NCBI GenBank assembly: GCA_910578645.1
Contig: CAJTQI010000012.1
Span: forward strand, 1-64,000
DNA: 64,000 bases
Direction: 5' to 3'
DNA from: an uncultured Lachnospiraceae bacterium
GTDB taxonomy: Bacteria > Bacillota > Clostridia > Lachnospirales > Lachnospiraceae
Shown here piece after piece: positions 25,593 to 34,119 of the stretch (within the stretch, counting starts at the first letter, position 1; each line of letters begins with the position of its first letter). The notes beneath the pieces are model-generated. The model saw only the letters and a program-made list of their open reading frames with translations. It did not search any database and was not told where the DNA came from. A program made the position numbers and the translations under genes.

Positions 25593-26339
25593 TTATGCGT
25601 TATCGCCGTCAGCTTCCTCAACCTTCTCCGCCTCAGCTTCTGCCACATATTCCTCTGCACCTTGGTTTGCCTCAATAACAGCATCTGCCATCTTGGAAAC
25701 AATCAATTTAACTGCTCTGATAGCATCATCATTGCCAGGAATGATATAATCCAACTCTTCCGGGTCACAGTTCGTATCGCCGATACCAATCAGTGTAATG
25801 CCCAATGTATGTGCTTCCTGTACACAGATTCTTTCCTTCTTAGGGTCAACTACGAAGATACAGTCCGGAATCCTTGTCATATTTTTGATTCCGCCCAGGT
25901 TCCTCTCCAACTTCTCCCATTCTTTCTTAATCTGGATAACTTCCTTCTTCGGAAGTACGTCAAATGTACCATCCTCAGACATCACTTCGATGGCTTTAAG
26001 TCTCTCAATTCTGGACTGAATGGTCTTGAAGTTTGTCAGCATACCGCCAAGCCATCTCTCATTTACAAAATACATACCGCAACGCTCTGCCTCTGTCTTA
26101 ACAGCATCCTGCGCCTGCTTCTTCGTACCTACAAACAAGATAGTACCACCCTGTGATGCAACATCAAACACAGCCTTATAAGCCTCATCCACTTTACCTA
26201 CCGATTTCTGCAAATCAATAATATGGATACCGTTTCTCTCTGTGAAGATGTAAGGAGCCATTTTAGGATTCCATCTTCTTGTCTGATGTCCAAAATGGAC
26301 ACCTGCCTCTAATAACTGTTTCATTGAAATAACGCTCAT
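25593..26339 (-). CDS. rpsB: 30S ribosomal protein S2
   Basis: 248 residues from MSVISMKQLLEAGVHFGHQT at 26337-26339; an upstream in-frame extension is not coding. Signature stretches are RRWNPKMAPYIFTERNGIHI, NERWLGGMLTNFKTI and DCIFVVDPKKERI. The C-terminal tail is acidic (EAEAEKVEEADGDNA). Placement directly downstream of the flagellar cluster matches Bacillus subtilis. Confidence 0.98.
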   Translation of the reverse strand: MSVISMKQLLEAGVHFGHQTRRWNPKMAPYIFTERNGIHIIDLQKSVGKVDEAYKAVFDVASQGGTILFVGTKKQAQDAVKTEAERCGMYFVNERWLGGMLTNFKTIQSRIERLKAIEVMSEDGTFDVLPKKEVIQIKKEWEKLERNLGGIKNMTRIPDCIFVVDPKKERICVQEAHTLGITLIGIGDTNCDPEELDYIIPGNDDAIRAVKLIVSKMADAVIEANQGAEEYVAEAEAEKVEEADGDNA

Positions 26340-26468
26340 GATTCTACCTCCACTGGTTTCTCTTCCATATACCTTACATTCACTGTCACTTTCCGGCCTT
26401 TCTGCCGCAAAGCACCCACAGCCACTGGGCATATGTGATTTATTGTTATCTGCATGCCTACGCACACT

Positions 26469-26474
26469 ATTATA
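26469..26474 (-). promoter_or_regulatory. rpsB: Candidate -10 box of the rpsB promoter
   Basis: TATAAT on the minus strand directly after the terminator of the flagellar cluster, about 130 bases before rpsB. No good -35 at 17 bases; TTGCAA lies 22 bases upstream. The roughly 130-base leader is long enough for autogenous control by S2, but no structure was proven. Confidence 0.4.
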
Positions 26475-26483
26475 AAATAACAC

Positions 26484-26508
26484 AAAAAAACCTCTATTGC
26501 AAGAGGTT
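26484..26508 (-). terminator. Intrinsic terminator at the end of the fla/che cluster
   Basis: Stem AACCTCT/AGAGGTT (26489-26508) followed on the minus strand by seven T. It lies about 10 bases past the stop of the MltG-like gene and separates the motility cluster from rpsB. Confidence 0.85.
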
Positions 26509-26517
26509 TTCGTAATA

Positions 26518-27270
26518 TCATTCCGCACCAGTCACAATCCTTGCTATCTGCTCATCACTGGCATCTGAAGGAATTGAAAAAGTACCTGTTCTCAATTTTT
26601 TGTCATACCCATTCTGACATAAATAAGTATCAAATGACTCCGCCGAAGTCACCACACCAACATCTGCCAGTTTTCTTGCCACGGTATAGGAACCGTCTCC
26701 ACTGCTGACAGTAATCGTCTTGATTGTAGCGGAGCTCATAATCCCATTTGTATCTTCCGGCTCTGCTGCATCCTGCCCGCCCACTACATCTGCTGACGTT
26801 TTAGCGCCTGTTTCACCAGTAGCCACCGTCTGCTTATCACCGGTTTCATCGTCCTCATCCTCTGCCCTGTCTGCCAGGACATCCGACACATCCTCAGTCT
26901 CGGAATCTGTCCCGTCCGCCTCGATAGTATCTGTATCCTTCGCTGTCTCGGAAGGCTGCCCATCTTCATCCGTCTCTGACATATTAGCGGACTCTCCTGT
27001 CTGCTCTGCCATACCCTGACTGTCCTTGGAAACATCCTGGAACCGGTCCTGGCTGTCCTGCCCGTCCGTTTTTTCCTCTCCCGGCTCGTCCCCGGCATTC
27101 TCATTATCCAAGTCAGAGAGGACTTTATTCTCAACCATACCCAACTTCTTCGCTCTGGCCATAATCTCCGCATCCGACATAGTCTTATCGTCTGACAATG
27201 CAAAACCCATAATAACCGCCGTCACGACAATTCCAACACCCAGACCACGCAAATAATATTTCCGTTCCAT
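26518..27270 (-). CDS. MltG/YceG-like membrane protein lacking the catalytic domain (250 aa)
   Basis: A membrane anchor (LRGLGVGIVVTAVIMGFAL, about residues 6-24), a long acidic Asp/Glu/Thr-rich stretch (about 45-180), and a C-terminal LysM-like module ITVSSGDGSYTVARKLADVGVV ... LRTGTFSIPSDASDEQIARIV. This is the N-terminal subdomain of endolytic transglycosylases MltG; the catalytic part is absent, as the gene stops right after it. It probably binds peptidoglycan without cutting it. Start ATG at 27268-27270; a longer frame start lacks support. Confidence 0.7.
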   Translation of the reverse strand: MERKYYLRGLGVGIVVTAVIMGFALSDDKTMSDAEIMARAKKLGMVENKVLSDLDNENAGDEPGEEKTDGQDSQDRFQDVSKDSQGMAEQTGESANMSETDEDGQPSETAKDTDTIEADGTDSETEDVSDVLADRAEDEDDETGDKQTVATGETGAKTSADVVGGQDAAEPEDTNGIMSSATIKTITVSSGDGSYTVARKLADVGVVTSAESFDTYLCQNGYDKKLRTGTFSIPSDASDEQIARIVTGAE

Positions 27271-27301
27271 GTATTGCCACCTTTGCCGATTATTCTTATT
27301 T

Positions 27302-28516
27302 CTACATACCTTCAAAAAGGTCTATTACTAATTTTACTTCACCAAGTCCAAGCCCCAGTTCCTTGGCAATTGCCATATTAGATTTACCAGCTTTGTGCAA
27401 CGCCAGGATTCTTTCATTGCTGTTGCTACCATTGTCTCTGTCCTGTGCAAACTGTATATCCACAGACGGTGCATTTTCCTGTGCTCGGTTACGTGCTGCC
27501 CCTTTTCTCGCACGCAGTCTCTTCTTAGGCTCTTCATCCTCTTCCTGATTAGGTGCAAAAAAACCCATACTGGCAAAGGCCGCACTCGTAGACATATTAT
27601 CTTCATCCGTTGCAACATAATCACCATCCGGCTGGTGGATAATTTCCACTCTCTTAGGTGCAATGGGCTGAAAATCGTCTTCTGCCTCCGTTTGTCCTTC
27701 CGGTTCTTCCTCCACTATGGCATCCACAGGCTCTTTCTGCATCCCACGCCATATTTCTTTTACAATTTCATCCGGATTATCTTCTGTATCCGACAGACTA
27801 ATTTCCGGTAAAACAGATACATCCTCCAATATTTGAGCAATATCTTCCGACACTTTTTCAGGCTCATCAATCACGTCCGGTTCTTCCACTATTTCCATAT
27901 GGTGTAGTCCGGTTTCCTGGAATGCTGCCAAATCAGTCTTCGTCTTCTCAACTGCATCTACCACAGAATTCATAGCCTCATGCGCCTCTTTCTGCGCCTG
28001 CATCGCCGAATCCTCTGCATCCCTAATCATTTCTGTCGCTTCATCTGCAGCCTGCATCACCTTGTCCATCTTATCCGTCATTTCTTTGGCTGTAACTTCT
28101 GCATCCTTAACCGTCTGCTTAATCCCATCTGCCGCCATAGTTGCCTCGTTGATAGTGGACATCAGATTATCATGCTTATCGTTGAGCATGTCATATAAAA
28201 ATACAACCTCTTTATGGTTCTTGTTAATCTCCTCCAACACGGTATCCGAATATTCATTGACAGCCATAATCTTCTCATTTGCCACCCGCTCCATAGCCCG
28301 TTCTGTTTTCTCCATGGAATAGTGTATGGTCTCGTCCACAATATCCCCGATTCTATCTTTAACGTGTTCCACCTCACCAGCGACTAGCCGCCGAATCTCA
28401 TCCTCGCTAATCAACTGCACTTCTTCATCCAAATCTTTTTTTCTTGCGGGCATCAGATATCCCAACAGGAATACCGCCACCCCGATTACAATCAGAATAA
28501 TTTCTGTTGCACTCAT
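27302..28516 (-). CDS. DUF6115-type protein in the position of swrB (404 aa)
   Basis: One N-terminal membrane helix (EIILIVIGVAVFLLGYLM, about 5-22), a long coiled coil (about 30-200), an acidic low-complexity part, and a C-terminal helix-turn-helix-like unit ILALHKAGKSNMAIAKELGLGLGEVKLVIDL. The same layout and gene position (after sigD, before rpsB) is seen for SwrB of B. subtilis, which promotes flagellar export-apparatus assembly. I judge it the functional counterpart by position; sequence similarity is weak. Confidence 0.65.
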   Translation of the reverse strand: MSATEIILIVIGVAVFLLGYLMPARKKDLDEEVQLISEDEIRRLVAGEVEHVKDRIGDIVDETIHYSMEKTERAMERVANEKIMAVNEYSDTVLEEINKNHKEVVFLYDMLNDKHDNLMSTINEATMAADGIKQTVKDAEVTAKEMTDKMDKVMQAADEATEMIRDAEDSAMQAQKEAHEAMNSVVDAVEKTKTDLAAFQETGLHHMEIVEEPDVIDEPEKVSEDIAQILEDVSVLPEISLSDTEDNPDEIVKEIWRGMQKEPVDAIVEEEPEGQTEAEDDFQPIAPKRVEIIHQPDGDYVATDEDNMSTSAAFASMGFFAPNQEEDEEPKKRLRARKGAARNRAQENAPSVDIQFAQDRDNGSNSNERILALHKAGKSNMAIAKELGLGLGEVKLVIDLFEGM

Positions 28517-28549
28517 CTTTCTTCTATTCCCTTCTATGTCCTATGGCAT

Positions 28550-28867
28550 TTACACAGAAAAATCAATATGCTCGGCTTTCTTCATAAGCACCTTCCCGTC
28601 AGAGTTCTGTCCCGGCTTTTTCCTTGCTTTTCCACCATCGCCATGGTACTCATTGCTTCCCTTATCTTTCGCGTCAAACTTACGCTCATGATATTCCGGT
28701 TGGTCACCCTTATTTACTCTTTTAACCTGCCTATCAATCTGTTTCGTCATCTGCTGTCCGACATTAGCCTGCTCGACCATTCCCTTAGCATCTTCGTTAT
28801 GCTTAATCGAAGTAAAATCCTGCGCTCTCGTAATCTGCCCTTGCATTTCCACAAAACCAATTGCCAT
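28550..28867 (-). CDS. Conserved small protein of the fla cluster (105 aa)
   Basis: Start MAIGFVEMQGQITRAQDF at 28865-28867 with GGGAGG upstream. A helical N-terminal half (KGMVEQANVGQQMTKQIDRQ) and a charged, Lys/Gly/Asp-rich C-terminal half. No domain recognised. Its place between sigD and the swrB-position gene suggests a motility-related role. Confidence 0.55.
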   Translation of the reverse strand: MAIGFVEMQGQITRAQDFTSIKHNEDAKGMVEQANVGQQMTKQIDRQVKRVNKGDQPEYHERKFDAKDKGSNEYHGDGGKARKKPGQNSDGKVLMKKAEHIDFSV

Positions 28868-28906
28868 CCTGACCTGCCTCCCACGGTTTAATACCACAAC
28901 CGACTG

Positions 28907-29689
28907 TTATTTCCTGCCATTCTCTGTCAAAATACCGATATAATTTCCCAACCGTACCTTCATCTTCTGGAGCGCCCGCGTGTGTAACTGTGATATTCTT
29001 GATTCCGACACTTCCAAAATACTGCTAATTTCTTTTAAGGTAAGCTCTTCATAATAATACAGAACAATCACTTTTCGCTCTTTCTCTGTCAAAAGCTCCA
29101 ACGCTTCCGTCAAAATCTTCTTCAATTCATCTCGTTCCAGGACTTCTTCCGGCGTATCAAATTGCGTACTCTTTGTATGGCTCGACTCATTGGACACCTC
29201 ACTGCCCTGTTCCAAAAATTCATTTAAAGAAACAATATTGGTAATCTTCATCTGAGACTGCCAATCCAAATATTCATCCGCCGTAATCCCAAGTTTCTCC
29301 GCAATCTCTTCATCCGTAGCCATCCTGCCGCAAGAGATTTCGATTTCCCTGATTACAGCATCAATTTTCTTCTGCTTCTGTCTAATCGTGCGTGGAATCC
29401 AATCCATCTTACGAATTTGGTCCAAGATTGCGCCTCTGATACGCAGACTGGCATATGTCTCAAATTTTACATCTTTGAGGAAGTCAAATTTGTCAATCGC
29501 ATCAATAAGCCCAAAAATACCATAGCTGACCAAATCTTCATACTCAACATTATACCCCAGGTACATGCTTAACCGTCCAGCTACAATTTTTACAAGCGGC
29601 GCATATTCCAATATGATTTTTTCCCTGATTTCGGGAGACTTTGTCTTCGCATAATCTGCCCAAAGTTTCTTTTTGCCTGCATCGTCCAT
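28907..29689 (-). CDS. sigD: RNA polymerase sigma factor for flagellar genes (FliA/WhiG type)
   Basis: 260 residues. Region 2: YNVEYEDLVSYGIFGLIDAIDKFD and FETYASLRIRGAILDQIRKMDWIPR; region 3: KKIDAVIREIEISCGRMATDEEIAEKLGI; region 4: LTEKERKVIVLYYYEELTLKEISSILEVSESRISQLHTRAL. This is the sigma-28 family that directs late flagellar and chemotaxis genes; it is normally held by anti-sigma FlgM, which is not in the window. The position near the 3' end of the cluster matches B. subtilis sigD. Confidence 0.97.
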   Translation of the reverse strand: MDDAGKKKLWADYAKTKSPEIREKIILEYAPLVKIVAGRLSMYLGYNVEYEDLVSYGIFGLIDAIDKFDFLKDVKFETYASLRIRGAILDQIRKMDWIPRTIRQKQKKIDAVIREIEISCGRMATDEEIAEKLGITADEYLDWQSQMKITNIVSLNEFLEQGSEVSNESSHTKSTQFDTPEEVLERDELKKILTEALELLTEKERKVIVLYYYEELTLKEISSILEVSESRISQLHTRALQKMKVRLGNYIGILTENGRK

Positions 29690-29801
29690 ATGCGTCCTAA
29701 CTCTTTCTTGCCTCTTCGTGGATACTGCGGACTATGCGCACAGTATCCCTAAATACGTGTTCGGTAATTCGTTTCCAAACAACACCGCTATCTTGAAATT
29801 C

Positions 29802-30194
29802 TTAACTCCTGTCTTCTTCTGCGAGTTCCTTCTCAATAACTTCGCCCTTTTCCCTGTTGGCCTCTTCTATCTGTTCCTCAAACTTATCCAACATATACTT
29901 AATAACGCTTCCTGCCACATAGAAGCCAAGCAAGACGCACAATAAGATAATCAACATAGTCTGCGTCTCATAATGCATCATACGCATAGTAATACTAGAA
30001 ACTGCTCCTGCAGACAGCATAACGAAAGGCGGTATCAGCCTGCGTTTCCTTGCACGAAACGCACGCTCCTTCGCCTCACGTTCTTCTCTGGCAGCCCGCT
30101 CTTTAGGAGTCTCAACATCCGGTTGGCTGTCCACGTCAGTTATTTCTGTTTCACTGATATTCTCTTCACCGCTGTTTACTGCTTCATTATCCAA
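29802..30194 (-). CDS. Predicted membrane protein of the fla cluster (130 aa)
   Basis: The best start is TTG at 30192-30194 (LDNEAVNSGEENISE) after GGAAGGA; the ATG further upstream has no site. Acidic N-terminus, a strongly basic Arg-rich patch (AREEREAKERAFRARKRRLIPP), two hydrophobic segments (FVMLSAGAVSSITMRMM and MLIILLCVLLGFYVAGSV), then a charged helix. Function unknown; placed between cheD and sigD. Confidence 0.55.
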   Translation of the reverse strand: MDNEAVNSGEENISETEITDVDSQPDVETPKERAAREEREAKERAFRARKRRLIPPFVMLSAGAVSSITMRMMHYETQTMLIILLCVLLGFYVAGSVIKYMLDKFEEQIEEANREKGEVIEKELAEEDRS

Positions 30195-30303
30195 TTTACA
30201 ATCCTTCCACCGTATCCATCCGCCCGCTAGTATACTGTATTGACGATATTCATGCCAAACAAACATCCTCTTATATTTTGACACATATAATCAATACAAT
30301 GCA

Positions 30304-30789
30304 CTAGATTACACTTTCAGGCTTGCCCACCGCACGGATTACAAAATCACCTGTCTCCGGATAGAAAATAACGGTTCTACCATAATTCTTGCCAGTATCC
30401 TGTGCCACAACAGGTATCTTAAGCTCCGCCAATTTCTTCTTGCTTGCAGCAACATTACGTTCACCCACACGAACCATCTCATTCGTACTCTGAAATGCGA
30501 ACATCTGTGCACCACCGGCAATTTTAGCAACCAGCCTTCCCCTGTTGGCCCCTCTGGCCACCACTTGCTTCACCAATTCCTCTATTCCCGTGTCCGCAAA
30601 TTTAGGGATATTCGTATTATTACGAATGGTAGTACTATCCGGGAGCATAACATGTGCCAAACCACCAATCTTAGTCACCGGATCACGGATAGCTATTCCA
30701 ACACATGAGCCAAGCCCCAATGTAGTAATACTATCAGGACTGACGCACACGTTCAAATCGGCCATACCGACTTTTATCACTTTGCCCAT
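30304..30789 (-). CDS. cheD: Chemoreceptor glutamine deamidase CheD
   Basis: 161 residues from MGKVIKVGMADL. The catalytic Cys29 lies in LGLGSCVGIAI and His46 in GGLAHVMLP, both conserved. CheD deamidates receptor glutamines and, in Firmicutes, also binds CheC to raise its CheY-P phosphatase activity. cheC lies 79 bases upstream. The start at 30787-30789 is chosen over an ATG ten codons earlier by family length. Confidence 0.97.
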   Translation of the reverse strand: MGKVIKVGMADLNVCVSPDSITTLGLGSCVGIAIRDPVTKIGGLAHVMLPDSTTIRNNTNIPKFADTGIEELVKQVVARGANRGRLVAKIAGGAQMFAFQSTNEMVRVGERNVAASKKKLAELKIPVVAQDTGKNYGRTVIFYPETGDFVIRAVGKPESVI

Positions 30790-30868
30790 AATATGACATC
30801 TCCTGTTTACACTTATCAATCTACATCATGCATACCCCAGGCTTTTGCCTGTGATATCGCATGTTACC

Positions 30869-31483
30869 CTAACCAATCCCCAATGCCGACAATATCCTGG
30901 TATAAGAATCCAAGTTTGGAACTAAAATAAAATATCCGTCCAAAACCATATCGTCAAAGAACTGCGTCTGAATTAATAACATCTTATCGCCCAGCTTCCC
31001 GAACTGAATCGCAGGAACACTCAAAATAGCTCCAGCCATATCCACCGTAAGGTCCGGGACAGAAGGATAAATTACTAAGTTTGTCAGACTGGAGAGGGAA
31101 TTGAGGTAAGCACCCGTAATAATATTGCCTACTTCCTTCAATGCCGAAAACTCCATCTCAGAAAACTCTTCACCCTCAATCTGCATACCCATCAATTTAT
31201 TCACGAGATGTCTGGCCGCCTGCTTCTCAAGCAAGAACATAATACTGCCGGTAACATCACCCTCTATAGCAAGGTAGATGCCGGCCATAATAACCTCTTC
31301 TCCACCTATCATCTCGCCCATCTCTTTAAACTCTAACAATCTGACCTGCGGAACCGACATATCCACTTTGCACTGCATCATCTGTGCCAGTGCGGTAGTC
31401 GCATTGCCAGCCCCGATATTCCCCAGCTCTTTTAGAACGTCAAAATATTGGTCAGACATTTTTTCTAAGGTAATCTCACCCAC
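30869..31483 (-). CDS. cheC: CheY-P phosphatase CheC
   Basis: 204 residues with the two catalytic helices of the CheC family: DVLKELGN (residues 15-22; Glu19, Asn22) and SALKEVGN (113-120; Glu117, Asn120), both intact. CheC removes phosphate from CheY-P during adaptation and is stimulated by CheD. It lies between cheW and cheD. Confidence 0.97.
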   Translation of the reverse strand: MGEITLEKMSDQYFDVLKELGNIGAGNATTALAQMMQCKVDMSVPQVRLLEFKEMGEMIGGEEVIMAGIYLAIEGDVTGSIMFLLEKQAARHLVNKLMGMQIEGEEFSEMEFSALKEVGNIITGAYLNSLSSLTNLVIYPSVPDLTVDMAGAILSVPAIQFGKLGDKMLLIQTQFFDDMVLDGYFILVPNLDSYTRILSALGIG

Positions 31484-31494
31484 AATGAAACCTC

Positions 31495-31947
31495 CTACAT
31501 ATTTTCAAGTACGACTGAATTCAGGTCCAACAGGGAGATAAGGCCGCCATCGCATTTGCCGATTCCGCACAGGAAACTATCCTTCTCATCCTTGGAATCA
31601 TATGCGATTTTTTCAATCTGGTCATTTTCCAAGGTGACCACTTCCTTTACCTCATCCACAATCACGCCAATTGTGCCATGCTGTTCCAGTTTCAGGATAA
31701 TAATCCTCGTAGACTTCGTCTCCACATCCGACTCCAATCCCATCTTAATACGAATACTCATGACTGGAATAACCTCGCCGCGCAGATTGATTACACCTTT
31801 CAGGTACGCATCTACCTTCGGCACTCTGGTGATATGCTGCATCCTGACAATATTGTCTATATATTTGATATCGATTCCGTACTGTTCATCACCAAGTTTT
31901 ATCACAATGAACTGTGTGGTTTCCCCAACTACTTTTAATTCCTCCAT
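31495..31947 (-). CDS. cheW: Chemotaxis coupling protein CheW
   Basis: 150 residues, one CheW domain: QFIVIKLGDEQYGIDIKYIDNI, RVPKVDAYLKGVINLRGEVIPV, IGVIVDEVKEVVTL. It links receptors to CheA at the membrane. 12 bases upstream of cheC and 21 bases downstream of cheA. Confidence 0.97.
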   Translation of the reverse strand: MEELKVVGETTQFIVIKLGDEQYGIDIKYIDNIVRMQHITRVPKVDAYLKGVINLRGEVIPVMSIRIKMGLESDVETKSTRIIILKLEQHGTIGVIVDEVKEVVTLENDQIEKIAYDSKDEKDSFLCGIGKCDGGLISLLDLNSVVLENM

Positions 31948-31967
31948 GTCACCGCTCCTCCCTCTGC

Positions 31968-34118
31968 TTAAATCAGTGTATTGGCATCCAGAATCAGGGC
32001 TACTTCACCGTCGCCAAGCACTGTCGCACCACTGATAATCTTACATTTGCTGATGTATCTGCCAAGTGACTTAATTACAATCTCCTGCTGTCCGATTAAT
32101 TCATCTACAACCAGGCCGGCAAGCTTATCGCCCTTCTTAACAACTACAACGACAAGGTTTTCGCTAGGGTCTTTCTTGCTCTCAATATCCAATATTTCAT
32201 TCAATCTAATCAGCGGAATCACAAGGTCACGAAGCTGAATCACCTCTTTTGCCTGTACCAACTTCACATCCTGAGGTGAAATATCTTCAATTGTCTGGAT
32301 AGAGCCAAGGGAAATCGCATATTTCTCATTTCCGATATCCACCATAAGAGCCTGGATAATCGCAAGTGTAAGGGGCAGCCTGATAATCCAGGAGCTTCCT
32401 TCACCAAGCTTCGACTTAACTTCCACCTCACCGCTCAAAGCCTCAATCTTAGACTTTACAACGTCAAGCCCTACGCCCCTGCCCGATACGTCGGATACAA
32501 CCTTTGCCGTAGAGAATCCTGCATGGAACAACAAATCAATGCTGTCCTTCTCACTCATGTTCTCTGCCTGCTCAGGTGTAATAATTCCTTTCTCGATGGC
32601 CTTGTTCCTAACAGATTCCGTATCGATACCGTTACCATCATCCCTTACTTCGATAACAACATTATTACCATCCTGATATGCCTCTAAGAAGATAGAGCCA
32701 ACTTCCGGTTTACCTCTCTCCTTACGGAGTTCTGCAGATTCCAAACCATGGTCCGCGGAGTTACGCAATAAGTGCATCAGAGGGTCACCGATTTCATCCA
32801 CAACGGTACGGTCAAGTTCCGTCTCTTCACCGGACATGTACAACTCCATCTTCTTGCCGAGGGTCTTTTGCAAGTCGCGGACCATACGAGGGAATTTGCT
32901 CACCGTACTCTCGATAGGTACCATTCGTACCTTCATAACCGACTCATGTAAAGAAGTGGTCACACTCTCAAGATACTCAATCTGCTCATTTACTGCCGTA
33001 CTCGAAGTGCCCGATACCGCAGATGCCGATACAAGCGAGTTCTTGGCAATAATCAGCTCGCTCACGAGATTCATCAGTGTATCCAATTTCTCTATATCTA
33101 CTCTGACGGTCCTGTTCACAACCGGTTTGCCGGCTGCGGGTTTCTTCTCGTCACCCTTCTTCTTGCCCTTAGCAGGCGCCTTAGGCGCTGACGCTACAGC
33201 CGGTGCCGCCGGAACGGCTACTGCCGCAGGTTGTTGTACCGGATGCTCCTCGGCCTTTTGTACCTGTTCTTCTTTGGCCGGCTCTGCCTTAGGCGGCTCT
33301 TGTGCAGGTACTTCAGTATGGTCCGGGTCTACCTCATCCCCGATAACCTCTTCTATCTCGGACACACCTCTCGCTGCAGTAAGAACTTGTTCAAGAGAAG
33401 CGTCCGATACGATAACCAGGCTGAAATCCAAATCAAACTTCTCATCCTCGATATCCTGTGCCGAAGGATTAGACATGATAATCTCGCTTGTCTCCTCAAC
33501 TGCCTTGAACACAAGGAAAGCCCTGGCCGCCTTCAAAATACATGATTCCTGTACTTTGACAGTCAGACCGTACACACCTTTACCCTGCTTAACAGCTTCC
33601 TTAAGAACAGTACGCTCGCTGTCGCCAAGCTTAATCTCAAGCCACTTCCTGTCTCCCACATCCACTGCGGACACGGTCTCTGACGTCGCTTCGGTTGCCT
33701 CCGGCGCTGCCGCTTCCTCGTCGTTCTCGTCTCCTGCGCCTTCCAATATTTCGTTCAGCTGCTTAATCAAAGGTTCGTTATCATTCGTTCCTTCGTCAGC
33801 ATTCTCCCTAATATTGGCCGTATACTCTTCAAGTGCATCCAAGCACTGGAACAATACGTCAATCATGTAGGCTTTTACAGTGATATTGCCATTGCGCACC
33901 TCAGAAAAAACATTTTCCATATCATGGGTCAGATTTTGCATTCTCTTATAACCCATCGTTCCTGCCATACCCTTAAGCGAGTGTGCCGCACGGAAAATCT
34001 CATTGATGGTATCCATATTGTCCGGTTCCTGCTCCAATGAGAGAATCTGAGTATTCAGGTTCTGCAAATGTTCATTTGATTCATCAAGGAAAATCTCGAG
34101 ATACTGACTTACGTCCAT
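31968..34118 (-). CDS. cheA: Chemotaxis histidine kinase CheA
   Basis: 716 residues. P1: FRAAHSLKGMAGTMG with phospho-acceptor His46. P2-like segment about 150-270. A Pro/Ala/Lys-rich linker (about 275-335). P3 dimerisation: VRVDIEKLDTLMNLVSELI. P4 kinase: N box LLRNSADHGLES, G1 DDGNGID, G2 GRGVGLDVVK. P5 (CheW-like) ends near IISGATVLGDGEVALILD. All key residues are present. It phosphorylates CheY and CheB. Adjacent to cheB by one base. Confidence 0.98.
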   Translation of the reverse strand: MDVSQYLEIFLDESNEHLQNLNTQILSLEQEPDNMDTINEIFRAAHSLKGMAGTMGYKRMQNLTHDMENVFSEVRNGNITVKAYMIDVLFQCLDALEEYTANIRENADEGTNDNEPLIKQLNEILEGAGDENDEEAAAPEATEATSETVSAVDVGDRKWLEIKLGDSERTVLKEAVKQGKGVYGLTVKVQESCILKAARAFLVFKAVEETSEIIMSNPSAQDIEDEKFDLDFSLVIVSDASLEQVLTAARGVSEIEEVIGDEVDPDHTEVPAQEPPKAEPAKEEQVQKAEEHPVQQPAAVAVPAAPAVASAPKAPAKGKKKGDEKKPAAGKPVVNRTVRVDIEKLDTLMNLVSELIIAKNSLVSASAVSGTSSTAVNEQIEYLESVTTSLHESVMKVRMVPIESTVSKFPRMVRDLQKTLGKKMELYMSGEETELDRTVVDEIGDPLMHLLRNSADHGLESAELRKERGKPEVGSIFLEAYQDGNNVVIEVRDDGNGIDTESVRNKAIEKGIITPEQAENMSEKDSIDLLFHAGFSTAKVVSDVSGRGVGLDVVKSKIEALSGEVEVKSKLGEGSSWIIRLPLTLAIIQALMVDIGNEKYAISLGSIQTIEDISPQDVKLVQAKEVIQLRDLVIPLIRLNEILDIESKKDPSENLVVVVVKKGDKLAGLVVDELIGQQEIVIKSLGRYISKCKIISGATVLGDGEVALILDANTLI

Positions 34119-34119
34119 A

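Noticed and set aside
26340..26528. Upstream in-frame extension of rpsB (63 codons)
   Set aside because: It overlaps the terminator and probable promoter region and lacks similarity to S2, whose known start is at 26339.
32836..33870. Long plus-strand frame opposite cheA (344 codons), and others such as 13724-14710 and 17342-18070
   Set aside because: They are antisense to strongly supported genes, lack recognisable domains, and follow from the codon bias of the genes on the other strand.
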